A stretch of DNA of 64,000 nt from Levilactobacillus namurensis (lineage in GTDB: Bacteria > Bacillota > Bacilli > Lactobacillales > Lactobacillaceae). Numbering within the stretch: position 1 is the stretch's first letter; each line of letters opens with the position of its first letter. The stretch lies in NCBI RefSeq assembly GCF_032197885.1, contig NZ_CP134159.1, positions 62,001 through 126,000 on the forward strand, in the 5' to 3' direction. Made by a program: the position numbers and the translations under genes. Below, piece after piece: positions 9,536 through 18,868 of this stretch. The notes below the pieces were generated by a model. That model was not told the origin of the DNA. It did no database searches and was given only the letters and a program-made list of their open reading frames with translations.

Positions 9536-9556
9536 GCTGTTCATCAGCGATGTGAG
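9536..9556 (-). repeat. Inverted repeat IR3 (silent side)
   Basis: Identical in reverse complement to 7367-7387 (21 bp). Inversion between the IR3 pair would exchange only the C-terminal tails. The expressed PglX would then lose its last ~300 residues, so this pair could act as an on/off switch. Confidence 0.85.
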
Positions 9557-10164
9557 CGAGTAATGGATGCACTTCAAAATCCCATGACGTTTCAAAAGAG
9601 TCCCAATCGCACTTTGTCTCTTTGATGTTTACACTCACCATACGGTCAAGATCATTGTTTTGAGAAACGGCAAAGGGCAGTTTTTGTATTTGACCTAACC
9701 GGTAATCTAAAGTCGGAGAAATAAAGGACAATAAGTACTCTGAGACTTTCGAATTCAAAAATGCTAGGACATACATATAAGACTCATGAGAAATGCTAAA
9801 CATCATCGGTCCCTTGGAATCAAAAAAAGATTGATGAACTGTATACCTAAATGACGGCTTCCCAGATGATATAGCTGACCAGGTGATACCAACACTATTT
9901 TGGAATGGTAGGTTTCTGATGTTGGATTTTGGCATTGCTTTCATTTCCTTACCGTTATCCCGCCAGTCTACGTAATATTCATTATTTCCATACCATTTTC
10001 TATAAGATCCGCCTTTCTGGTAAGGATACCATCCTGGACTATTGTGTTTTATTTCATACCAGAATCTTAAAAAACGAGAATTATTGCCTGTTCCTAAGCC
10101 TTCCTTCCCACGAAATTTTGAGTCTAGCGTTTCTATTTTAAAAAGATTAAAAACATCTCTGGTT

Positions 10165-10222
10165 GCCCAGTAAGCAATCGGCATCCCCGGAATCTTGGTA
10201 AAGTTCGCTTGGTTAGTTCGAT
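10165..10222 (-). repeat. Inverted repeat IR2 (silent side)
   Basis: Identical in reverse complement to 6638-6695 (58 bp). The frame is conserved across the junction on both copies. Confidence 0.92.
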
Positions 10223-11388
10223 AAAGGTAGTCGATGTCGGGGTTAGCAATGGCCTCCAATACCTTGTCACGCTGCACTGCCATCCCGCCTTTAAAGGCGG
10301 AGAGTCGCAAGTAAGTGCCTGGTTGCGTAGCTACGACGTTCTTCAAAACAAAGGTGTTGATTGGCACCGTAGCTTCTTCGAATGCGGAGTATTCCATTTG
10401 AATCAGACTATCGATTTGCTGGTGATCAATCAAGTATCGTCTGAGTTTTTCATAGGTTTTGATGAACATCCAGACAAAGGGCGTCATGAAGGCCGAATAG
10501 CCCCCTACTGTGACAAGCTGGCTGTTGCGATAGATAAATACTGAGAATAGGTCACTTGCGTAATCAGTGTAATAGCGTTTAACATACTTTTTCAACGCTT
10601 TATCCATCTTGTTCATGTAAGGTGGATTTGTCACTGCCACATCATAATGACGAGTCATCACCTGAGCAATTGTAAGCGTCCGTAAGAGTAAAGCCTGGTC
10701 ATTACGAAGGTTAAAGACATCCAAATCGTCGATTGTGACGTCCTTGACCGCTTGAATTAGTGCATCCCAATCGTAGTTCTGTTCATCTAGATTGATGATG
10801 GAACCCAATTCACGGGCATTACTAAACTGCGAAACAACGTCCTGTAGTGCAACACCTGTTTCACCAGGAAACTGCGATAAAAAGGCCTCGCTCACAGCGT
10901 CTGTATCTTCAAAAACGTACACATGCGGGGTAACTTCTGAGTCCGTGAGAATCCGCCGGTTGTATTGACGTGCCTTCATCATCAGGGCAAAGTAGGCTAA
11001 CTGATAAGCTCGGCGGTCAATCTCCAGGCCGTACAGGTTCTTCTGTAAAATCAACTTAGCGGCTTCCCGTGATGAGTAACCCTCTTCTAGATAAATTTGC
11101 ATCAAAACGTCAAATGCATATACCAGAATATGGCCAGATCCCATGGCGTTATCAATAATTTTCAAATCTTCAGGTCGTTTATCATCAGAGATTTGGGCAA
11201 TTTGACTAGGTAGTTGGTAAGCCAATTTATCTCGCAAGGAGCTATCGGGGTGGCGTTCTAACCAATACTTTCCCAAAGAGTTATCGACCATGTACTTCAC
11301 GACCCAATCCGTTGTAAACAGTTGCGTCGCCGCTGGAATGTCCTGTTTCTGAACGGGGCCACCACTAATGTTGACGACCTGATTGTGG

Positions 11389-11520
11389 GGTTCCGTATTG
11401 TAATACTGATACAACCACCCAATAATTTCGACCTGGCCACCTTGAGTTACGTCGATGTCGGCCTCATCGACGTCTTCGATCAGATGACGGATGACACCGT
11501 CGTTATAGCTGGGCGTGAAC
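11389..11520 (-). repeat. Inverted repeat IR1 (silent side)
   Basis: Matches 5283-5414 in reverse complement over 132 bp with five mismatches. It marks the 5' end of the silent cassette, which is 100 bases from the pglZ start. Confidence 0.9.
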
Positions 11521-11545
11521 GAACAGAATAATTCAAAATCGTGGG

Positions 11546-11574
11546 TTGTTCGGATGCGTAAGAACGGCTAACAT
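11546..11574 (+). promoter_or_regulatory. Weak candidate promoter for pglZ
   Basis: TTGTTC and TAACAT are spaced by 17 bases, 47 bases before the pglZ start. The match to consensus is poor. pglZ would need its own promoter because a terminator follows pglX and two genes on the opposite strand lie between, so a promoter in this gap is expected even if this is not the exact one. Confidence 0.3.
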
Positions 11575-11620
11575 GTAACTAACAATATTTAACCAGCGAG
11601 TACCAAAGGGAGCAGAACGC

Positions 11621-14152
11621 ATGGCAGATGTAGACACAGAAAAGATTATTGAAACACTTAAACAACGCTTTGATGAGACCCACCAATTTATCTTTTGGTA
11701 CGACGAGCATGGTGAATTTCGGGACCAAGTAGATGATATTCAGGCGGGACTTCAGGGCGTGGCCCAGGTGCGGGTCCTGACGCGGGGCCACCAGGTTCAA
11801 GTGAAGCGAGAATTGTTAGCCTTAGCCCCTAGTGAACGGGTGCTGATTTATTCGCCAGAGCCGGAACCATCTTTGAATGAAGACCATCTTCGGAATATCG
11901 TGCTGTATTCTGGAACCTTTACGGCGGATTCCCTAGAAATTTTACGTAAAGCGTTAGGCTATCCTCAGAGCTTGCGGCCCTTCCTGAAAGACCACCGTAA
12001 GTTCTTTGACAGTAAGGAACGACGCCAACGCTTGCAGCATTATGACCTCAAGAGTTATTTGGTAACCCCTGAGTTAGCCATTATGGCGGTTGTCGCAAAG
12101 TTAAAACAACCGTTAGTGGACTTCTTCGATATTCTTCAGCTCGTTTTAGGGGCAGGGATGCAGGATAATTCGATTTTGGCAGGTTTTGAGAAATATCAAG
12201 TGAGTGGCCGATTTTGGGACGAGGTTCGGTCACGTTTCGGCTATACGGCGGCGACGCCTAACCTCTCAGACTTTATCGTGGGATTGTATCTAACAATTAC
12301 ATATCATCAAATGAAGCGTCCAATGCCGCAACGCTTTGCCAACTTAGATTTTAGCCAGGACTTAGCGAACGTACAGACATTGATGCAACAGTTTGGTAGC
12401 CGGCATCAAGATAATACGACGGATATGTTTGGCCAGTTAGCGCATGACGTGTGGCAAGTTGTTCAGGGAGCAACACTGTTTGCGGATGCGGACATCGATG
12501 CCGTTGCCCGAGCGGACAGCTTCCCGCAATTTGATGAACAGTTGTTACTGTGGATTCAAGAGCGACTCCAGCTGGGGGATGTCAATGCCCAGTTAAATGG
12601 GCGTTCGATTGATCAGGTGACCAAGTGGCGAGTCGACACCACGCACTACGGTCAGCAGTTCAAATCGTTGTATCAGATGATGCGTAAGGCCTGGCACCTA
12701 GTTCGCGATGTACGGGTGCAGGCACCGACAAATCAAGCCACACTCGAAGCTATCGAAAACTATGTTCAGTCAGGGTATCGTTTAGACACACGATACCGGC
12801 AGTTTGTGTGGGACTACCAACGGAGCCAACTACCAGACGCTTATCGCCCAACTAAGCAGTTGGTTGATGCGCTTTACGTGAATGACTATTTAGCGCCATC
12901 GATGACGACTTGGAACCAGAACCTGAATCTAACGACGATTCCAGCGACGCATCAACAACGCAACTTCTATAAGAATCATATTGCGCCGGAAACCAACCGG
13001 ATTGTGGTCATCATTTCCGATGCGTTTCGATTTGAGGCGGCTAAGGAATTGGAAAAGCAACTGCGTAAGTCCGATCAAGTTACGGGGCTCAAGATGGATT
13101 ACCTAGTTACGGGCCTACCATCGGTGACTTATATGGGGATGCCAGCGATGTTGCCCCATCATGACCTAACGCTGGAAGAGAAGACCTTGTTGGTAGATGG
13201 TCAACCGGCCGTTAATCGTGAGCAGCGGCAACGAATTCTTCAGGCACAGAATCCAGCGAGCGCTGCTTACGCGTTAGACGATTTGAAGGATGCCCCATCG
13301 GCTGAAATCCGAGAAAAGTTTGCCGGCAAGCAAGTGGTTTACATTTATCACAACCAAATTGATACAACGGCCGATAATCTGAAGAGCGAAGATAGTACGT
13401 TTCAGGCGACAGCTGAAGCTATTTCCGAAATCCGCTTGCTGATTGGCCGGTTACGAACGGTGAGCATCGCACATATCTTAGTGACGGCCGATCATGGCTA
13501 TATTTACCGTGATGACCAGTTAGAGGATAGCGATAAGATTGACCTGCAACGGACAGGGAAGGATATTAAATCGCAGCGTTATCTGATTACGGACCGTAAC
13601 TTCACACTTCCTGGCGTTGATCGTCAGTCACTGGGACAGATTCTAGGGCGGGCGGACGACCGATACGTCTACTATCCCCAAACGGCGAAAACCTTCCGGG
13701 CCCCCGGGGGAGCTAACTATGTACACGGTGGCTCCTCGTTGCAGGAAATGGTCGTTCCACTACTGGATGTACGGACCACGACTAGTCGTTCGGAGGCTCA
13801 TAACGCGCAACTGGAGGTTGTCAACGCGACTAAGCGTATTACGTCGCTGGAAGTGCCCGTCGTGTTGCGGCAATCGGAACCAGTTGGTGCGACTGTGATT
13901 CCTACGGCGTATAATCTGTACTTTGTGGATGACCAGGGTCGACACATTTCCGGGTTGGTGACTGTTAACGCGAATAGCCAGTCAATCGAAGTGGAACAGC
14001 GTATTCAGCAGACCACCATTGTGTTGGCGGACCGGTACTACGATAAGACCAAGGATTATTACCTGATTATTGAGAACAAACAAGAGCCGACCGATTACCA
14101 ACGAATTGCCTTCGATATGGATATCGCAAACTTAGATGACTTTGATTTTTAA
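11621..14152 (+). CDS. pglZ: BREX alkaline-phosphatase-superfamily protein PglZ
   Basis: An 843-residue PglZ protein, full length for type 1 BREX. Residues 1-440 are a family-specific N-terminal part. The PglZ domain follows, with metal-site motifs of the alkaline phosphatase superfamily: 'VIISDAFRFE' (about residue 465) and 'TADHGYIY' (about 625). The C-terminal ~130 residues form a beta-rich domain. PglZ is required for BREX and interacts with the methyltransferase. A good GGGAGC ribosome site precedes the ATG. A strong terminator follows the stop, and no brxL gene comes next, unlike the standard type 1 order. Confidence 0.94.
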   Translation: MADVDTEKIIETLKQRFDETHQFIFWYDEHGEFRDQVDDIQAGLQGVAQVRVLTRGHQVQVKRELLALAPSERVLIYSPEPEPSLNEDHLRNIVLYSGTFTADSLEILRKALGYPQSLRPFLKDHRKFFDSKERRQRLQHYDLKSYLVTPELAIMAVVAKLKQPLVDFFDILQLVLGAGMQDNSILAGFEKYQVSGRFWDEVRSRFGYTAATPNLSDFIVGLYLTITYHQMKRPMPQRFANLDFSQDLANVQTLMQQFGSRHQDNTTDMFGQLAHDVWQVVQGATLFADADIDAVARADSFPQFDEQLLLWIQERLQLGDVNAQLNGRSIDQVTKWRVDTTHYGQQFKSLYQMMRKAWHLVRDVRVQAPTNQATLEAIENYVQSGYRLDTRYRQFVWDYQRSQLPDAYRPTKQLVDALYVNDYLAPSMTTWNQNLNLTTIPATHQQRNFYKNHIAPETNRIVVIISDAFRFEAAKELEKQLRKSDQVTGLKMDYLVTGLPSVTYMGMPAMLPHHDLTLEEKTLLVDGQPAVNREQRQRILQAQNPASAAYALDDLKDAPSAEIREKFAGKQVVYIYHNQIDTTADNLKSEDSTFQATAEAISEIRLLIGRLRTVSIAHILVTADHGYIYRDDQLEDSDKIDLQRTGKDIKSQRYLITDRNFTLPGVDRQSLGQILGRADDRYVYYPQTAKTFRAPGGANYVHGGSSLQEMVVPLLDVRTTTSRSEAHNAQLEVVNATKRITSLEVPVVLRQSEPVGATVIPTAYNLYFVDDQGRHISGLVTVNANSQSIEVEQRIQQTTIVLADRYYDKTKDYYLIIENKQEPTDYQRIAFDMDIANLDDFDF

Positions 14153-14165
14153 TCCCTAATTGCCA

Positions 14166-14205
14166 AAAAGACGCCCCAACCGGTTAATCCGGTGAGGCGT
14201 CTTTC
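14166..14205 (+). terminator. Terminator after pglZ
   Basis: The stem AAAGACGCC/GGCGTCTTT, 13 bases after the pglZ stop, ends in a T-rich stretch. It marks the end of the BREX operon in this strain. Confidence 0.85.
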
Positions 14206-14473
14206 ATTTAGTCGTTTTTTTCCCAAAGGCTACCAATGCCGGTAGGACCAGGCCAGGATACACGCCGCCATGGCCGCTAGCAGGGCAATGCTGTAATACA
14301 ATGGTCAGGTTGCGCATCGTTGCATACCACTATGGTGTTGGGGCAAACTCAATCACCAAGCTAATTAATTGAAATTCCTCTAGTTGCTTACTATACTCAT
14401 TGATATTGAACTTATCGTTTATTATATAAACGGTTTGAATTGTGACGATTCAGGAGAGAAGAGGGAAATCAAG
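14206..14473. other. Intergenic region with a possible membrane-protein relic
   Basis: No complete gene is seen. On the minus strand, about 14298-14229 reads as a 22-codon hydrophobic tail (YYSIALLAAMAACILAW...) ending in TAG, with a stop directly upstream in frame. It could be the leftover C-terminus of a permease, but it may be chance. The last ~90 bases are AT-rich and hold the promoter and the ribosome site of the next gene. Confidence 0.35.
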
Positions 14474-16435
14474 ATGCACGGAAGGATTGTTGGTAAGGGT
14501 CCCCGTTGGCTGGCCCTTTTGAGCATTGGCGGGTTGCTAATCGGCGGGGGATTAGTCACGACACACGCCAGCGTGGATGCCCGGGCGGCCGATACCACCA
14601 CGACGGCTAGTCAAGAAGTTTTACACGCAGGAGAGTTTGGGACCAGCCACTGGTCAATTACGGCTGATCATACCTTACACATTGGTGCGGGGACGTTGGG
14701 CGCTCCCGCGAAGACGCCGGATGGGCCACCTTGGAAACCCTACGGTGCCGAGATTGAAAATATCGTGATTGAAGGGCCGGTAGTCTTGAACGCCAACAGT
14801 CGCATGCTGTTTGGGTATTTAGGTGTGGGGTCGACGGGGGGCACCATTAAAGGCCTGGATCAAGTCGATGCCAGCCACGTCACCAACTTTGAATTTGCTT
14901 TCTATGGCATTCAGGTGGCAAAGCTTGACTTGTCTAGTTGGGACGTCCACAACGTGACCAACACCAGCTTCATGTTTGGCCAAGCCACGTCTCAGGTTAT
15001 CGACCTAACGGGGTGGCAATTACCTAAGCTGACCAACACTTACTGGATGTTCATGCTAGCTGCCCGGGTGCACGAACTAGATCTCTCCGGCTTCAACCTC
15101 CGGCACGCCAGTACGACGCAGATGTTGATGAATACGAACCTGACCGTCCTCCACTTGGGACCGGATTCGTTACTGAGTGGCACGAACTTACGGACCTTTT
15201 CCAATGCGGCCTATCAAGATCACTGGCAGGATGTGGGCACCGGAACCCTCGAAGCACCGCAAGGATCGCACGTGTATACCGCAGCCCAACTGATGGCTAA
15301 CTTTAAGGGGGCCGCACCTTATACCTACGTGCGGGCGAGAAATACCGGTGCGCCCGTGACGGTGCATTACGTTGATACGGCCGACCACCCGTTGGCGCCG
15401 GATGAGGTTCACACCGGCTTTTACGACGCGCCATTTACCATAACGCCCAAGACCATTGCCGGGTACACCTTGGACCATACCGACGGAGCGGTGACTGGGA
15501 CATTCGGCGCTAACCCGGGGACCGTGACCTGCTACTATGTTCCGGCGAAGAACCAGCAGAGTCTTACGGGGCAGGACGCTACCGTGACGGTGGGGGATGC
15601 CCGGCCGGACAGCGCAACCTTCCACGCGCGAGCGACCGACAAGGCGGGCCAACCAATCCCCGTGACGGTTGACTTGGACCATGCCAATCTCACCCAGCCG
15701 GGGACGTATCCGGTTATTTTAAAAACGACCGATGGCCAAGCAAAGACGGTCCAACTAACGGTTAAAGCGGCGGAGGGTGGGTCCTCCAGCGTTTCCAGTT
15801 CATCCAATTCGTCGAGCGCTTCCAGTTCCACGGATTCAACCAGTAGTTCGGCCAGTTCTAGTACGACGAGTTCCAAGGATATCCACTACGGCGGTGACCA
15901 AGACCTAGGCGTCTTCAAGGGGGAGGCCATCTATGCGACTAAGGCGTTACGGCTCTATCGCCACCCCACGTTTAAGGCCAACCAGGTTAAGGCGCGCTAT
16001 GCTCAGCAGTCCCGGATCAAGCGCCCCATGTTCGTGGTGACCGGGGCAGCTAAATCGCGAAACGGGGCCTTGCGGTTCAAAGTCCGGGATGTTAACCATA
16101 CGGCGAAGACGGATGGTCGCGTGGGCTACCTGACCGCTAAACGAGCTTACGTGACGGGGGTCTATTACCAGCAACGCCATCCCCGTATCACGGTGATTAA
16201 TCCCCGGGGCGTTAACGCTTATCGGCGGCACAACCTAACCGGGAAGGTGCACCATTACCGGCGGGGGCAAACGGTGCGAGTCCGGCGCATCGTACATTAC
16301 CATTTAACGACACGTTACGTCTTACCCAACGGTCGGTACATTACGGCGAATAAGAAGTTAGTGCGCGCTGATTTAGCGGCGTTCCACCAGAGCACGCAGC
16401 ATTCCCTGGCGCTGCGAACGCGGATGGTACGCTAG
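14474..16435 (+). CDS. Secreted BspA/MucBP-type surface protein with DUF5776-like C-terminus
   Basis: A 653-residue secreted protein. I chose the ATG at 14474 because it has a GAGGGA ribosome site and begins a clear signal peptide (basic start, 'LALLSIGGLLIGGGLV', cleavage near 'ARAAD'). Residues ~70-270 carry BspA-like (DUF285) repeats with phrases such as 'LDLSSWDVHNVTNTSFMF'. A MucBP-like module begins near 'VTVHYVDTADHPL' (~residue 296). A serine-rich linker near residues 435-475 leads to a basic, Tyr/Arg-rich DUF5776-like domain. There is no LPxTG signal, so wall binding is probably non-covalent through the basic C-terminus. A role in adhesion is inferred from the domains only. Confidence 0.85.
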   Translation: MHGRIVGKGPRWLALLSIGGLLIGGGLVTTHASVDARAADTTTTASQEVLHAGEFGTSHWSITADHTLHIGAGTLGAPAKTPDGPPWKPYGAEIENIVIEGPVVLNANSRMLFGYLGVGSTGGTIKGLDQVDASHVTNFEFAFYGIQVAKLDLSSWDVHNVTNTSFMFGQATSQVIDLTGWQLPKLTNTYWMFMLAARVHELDLSGFNLRHASTTQMLMNTNLTVLHLGPDSLLSGTNLRTFSNAAYQDHWQDVGTGTLEAPQGSHVYTAAQLMANFKGAAPYTYVRARNTGAPVTVHYVDTADHPLAPDEVHTGFYDAPFTITPKTIAGYTLDHTDGAVTGTFGANPGTVTCYYVPAKNQQSLTGQDATVTVGDARPDSATFHARATDKAGQPIPVTVDLDHANLTQPGTYPVILKTTDGQAKTVQLTVKAAEGGSSSVSSSSNSSSASSSTDSTSSSASSSTTSSKDIHYGGDQDLGVFKGEAIYATKALRLYRHPTFKANQVKARYAQQSRIKRPMFVVTGAAKSRNGALRFKVRDVNHTAKTDGRVGYLTAKRAYVTGVYYQQRHPRITVINPRGVNAYRRHNLTGKVHHYRRGQTVRVRRIVHYHLTTRYVLPNGRYITANKKLVRADLAAFHQSTQHSLALRTRMVR

Positions 16436-16467
16436 AGAATCGTAGCTTATTTGGTTAGATAGACGAA

Positions 16468-16503
16468 AAGGGTCGTCCTTGCATCTGCAGGGGCGGCCCT
16501 TAT
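16468..16503. terminator. Bidirectional terminator
   Basis: An AAGGGTCGTCC/GGGCGGCCCTT hairpin lies between the convergent surface protein gene and the DUF2075 gene. Confidence 0.75.
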
Positions 16504-16514
16504 CAGTTCTTGAG

Positions 16515-17684
16515 TTATTTACCCGTGTGGTAGAGGTCCAACAACCGCTTCCGTAGTGCGTCATCGTAGGCCGTCAGGTACAGGCCGTACTTACCGCGCT
16601 TCATTAAGACGTTCAAGACGTTGGCGATGAATTGCTTGTATTCGTCGCGGGTGAACTTGATGTCCTTGCGCTTCTTGAAGACTTCCTTGTGGGAGTACTT
16701 TTCGGGAATCACGGTCATGGTGTCGGTTTGTGGGTCGTACCCGAAGGACGGGCCAATGACCATTCCCACGTAGTTCAAGTCAAAGCCTTGGAGGGTGTAG
16801 ATGGTCCCCACCTGGGTGATGGACCCTTCCCGCTTAGCCCAAGGGGTCCGTTGCGGGTCCCACTCGTCCCATGGCAGGTTGAAGGTGTCCATTTCCACGT
16901 TGTGCCGGCCGTCGATCCGGGGGAAGCCGGAAGTGGCAACCATCCGGCTCATGCCGTATTTCTTATTTTGCTTCTTGATCAGCTCGAACATCTCGCCGGC
17001 CTTGTCGAAGACTTCAAACGCGAAGTCGCTGTTGGTTGGGAAGGGTTTGAGGGGCTTTTCGGCGGTCAAATCGTCCATCCAAGCGACTTGCTCGTCGCTG
17101 GCGACCATCCGGTACTGGAAGTTCATGTCGAAGCGTTTGTAGGGGTGGTTGCCGATGGTCTTCATCAGAAGGTCGCGGTCCCAGTACATCTTGGATTGGA
17201 AGACTTGTTCAAAGTCGTAGACCACCACGACCACCTTGGCCAGGTTCATCAGGTCGGTCAGTTGGTTCTGCCCGTGGTAGTGGGCGTAGGGTTCGGACTT
17301 CGAGTACAGCAAGTGGGCCTCATCCACGAAGATGATGTCGTACTTCTTGTGGTCCCGTTGGGCGTGGTTGATCAGTGCCGTGGGGCGCAAGATCGACTTA
17401 GCGTGCATGTGGGGAATCGAGGCCGCGATGTCGCGGTAGGCCTTGTACAGTTCGGGGTGGTTGACCACTAAGGCGGTCTGGAAATGCGGGTCGACCATGT
17501 ACTGGCGAACCAGTTCCATCAAGACCACGGACTTTCCAGTTCCCGCCGCACCTTCGATGATGGCAACGGATGACGGCTTTTTGGTCAAGCCTTGCTTAAT
17601 GTAGGCGTTGAGGTTGGTAATGACGGCCTTTTGATCGTCGGATAAATCGTCGACGAAGAATTGGGCCTTTAGAATTTCATTCAT
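16515..17684 (-). CDS. DUF2075 family P-loop ATPase (helicase-like)
   Basis: A 389-residue DUF2075 protein, related to superfamily 1 helicase cores and to the helicase part of group 3 Schlafen proteins. The Walker A motif (GAAGTGKS) lies near residues 45-52, Walker B (IIFVDEAHLL) near 116, and later helicase-like motifs include 'YTLQGFDLNYVGMVIG' near 300. The ATG is preceded by TAGGAGC. Substrate and role are not established. It is alone on its strand, and its divergent neighbour is an ADP-ribosylglycohydrolase. It may act in nucleic-acid metabolism or stress response, but nothing in the sequence settles this. Confidence 0.85.
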   Translation of the reverse strand: MNEILKAQFFVDDLSDDQKAVITNLNAYIKQGLTKKPSSVAIIEGAAGTGKSVVLMELVRQYMVDPHFQTALVVNHPELYKAYRDIAASIPHMHAKSILRPTALINHAQRDHKKYDIIFVDEAHLLYSKSEPYAHYHGQNQLTDLMNLAKVVVVVYDFEQVFQSKMYWDRDLLMKTIGNHPYKRFDMNFQYRMVASDEQVAWMDDLTAEKPLKPFPTNSDFAFEVFDKAGEMFELIKKQNKKYGMSRMVATSGFPRIDGRHNVEMDTFNLPWDEWDPQRTPWAKREGSITQVGTIYTLQGFDLNYVGMVIGPSFGYDPQTDTMTVIPEKYSHKEVFKKRKDIKFTRDEYKQFIANVLNVLMKRGKYGLYLTAYDDALRKRLLDLYHTGK

Positions 17685-17882
17685 TGGTTAATTGCTCCTA
17701 GCTAGTGGGATGTGAAGATTTCTGAAAAAACTAGTTTCCATTATAGCAGTTTTGGAATTTGGGAATATAAATTTTGTCGGATCCTAAAAAGTAGGCGCTT
17801 TCTGCGTTGGTGCGTGCGAGGGCTAATGAGGTGTAAACTAGTTTTAAAAGCTAACTATCGGTATATCGAAGGAGTGACTGGG

Positions 17883-18827
17883 ATGAAACAACAGGCAATT
17901 ATAAACGTTTTGCGGTGGGCGGTTGTTGCGGATGCTTTAGGGGTGCCAGCAGAAATGCGACCTCGAGGAACCTATCCAAAGATTATGGACATGCAAGCCA
18001 GTTCATTCTGGCGACAACCGGCAGGAAGTTGGTCAGATGATACATCGATGACGCTCTGTCTCATAGAGAACCTAGTTGAGGCACAACCGGGAGATTATTC
18101 AGACTTAATGCAACGGTTTGAAAGTTATATGCGGTATGGTACGAACACCCCGCAAGGAGAAATTTTTGATATTGGGCGAACGTGTGCACATGCTATTCGC
18201 AACTTTGCAGTTAATCGCCAAGCACCTTTACTTTGCGGGGATGGGTCCCCATACGCTAACGGGAATGGTGCGTTGATGCGGATTGCTCCATTAGCAATTT
18301 TGTTGCAATCAGAGACTGATAGAGTGAAACGATTCAATGTTGCTCGAGATTATACTGTGGTGACGCATCGACATGCGCGGGCAGTTGTGGGGAGTTATCT
18401 ATTTTTAGAGTTGCTACACCATCTTTTAAACTATAAGTCGCTTAAACAGGCTTTGAACATAGTACGAGCGTCTTGTGAAGCCGGATGGCTGGCACCAGTG
18501 TATCAAAATGAAATTTCACACTATCAGATGATTTTTGAGACGGCATTTCCCCAGACGTCAGAAAAAATGATTAAAACGTCTGGATATGTGGTTGATACGT
18601 TAGCAGCGGCGGTCTGGGTGGCATTGACACAGTCCACACCTAGGCAGGGCATCATAACGGCTGTTAATCTCGGGGGAGATACCGATACTGTGGCGACTGT
18701 TGCGGCTTCCTTACTGGCCGCTGGTAATTTACAGACACCTGTAGATACACAATGGTGGCATCAGACATTAAACCATCAGATATTAGATAATCATTTTGAG
18801 GCGTTTGCTAAAAAATATGGTGAGTAG
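17883..18827 (+). CDS. ADP-ribosylglycohydrolase family protein
   Basis: A 314-residue DraG/ARH-type hydrolase, which removes ADP-ribose from proteins or nucleic acids. I start it at the ATG at 17883 behind an AAGGAGTG site, since the open frame upstream has no initiation signal. The N-terminal metal-site motif 'GSWSDDTSM' and the C-terminal 'NLGGDTDTVATVAASLLAA' supply the two-Mg binding residues of the family. Base composition is more AT-rich than the flanking genes, which hints at transfer. No ADP-ribosyltransferase is visible nearby, so the substrate is unknown. Confidence 0.88.
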   Translation: MKQQAIINVLRWAVVADALGVPAEMRPRGTYPKIMDMQASSFWRQPAGSWSDDTSMTLCLIENLVEAQPGDYSDLMQRFESYMRYGTNTPQGEIFDIGRTCAHAIRNFAVNRQAPLLCGDGSPYANGNGALMRIAPLAILLQSETDRVKRFNVARDYTVVTHRHARAVVGSYLFLELLHHLLNYKSLKQALNIVRASCEAGWLAPVYQNEISHYQMIFETAFPQTSEKMIKTSGYVVDTLAAAVWVALTQSTPRQGIITAVNLGGDTDTVATVAASLLAAGNLQTPVDTQWWHQTLNHQILDNHFEAFAKKYGE

Positions 18828-18868
18828 CTGACGAAGATTTGGGCAGTTAGAGAATTAAAGGGGTGCTC

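Larger units (their letters stand above)
9504..11520 (-). pseudogene. pglX: Silent, headless pglX cassette (inverted copy)
   Basis: On the minus strand, in frame with pglX, this segment encodes the methyltransferase core (DNAMGSGH motif and catalytic TNPPYM), a different target-recognition region, and then stops 11 codons after IR3 ('DEQLAHC...'). It lacks the first ~200 residues and the last ~300 residues of PglX and has no ribosome site; the first possible start is a TTG at 11414. Outside IR1, IR2 and IR3 it differs strongly from the expressed copy. It therefore looks like a donor cassette that becomes expressed only after inversion, not a decayed gene. The recognition part is AT-rich like that of the expressed copy. 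Confidence 0.9.

Noticed and set aside
16632-17471. 279-codon frame on the plus strand opposite the DUF2075 gene
   Set aside because: It is a Val/Leu/Asp/Gly/His-rich antisense shadow of a well-supported gene and has no ribosome site.
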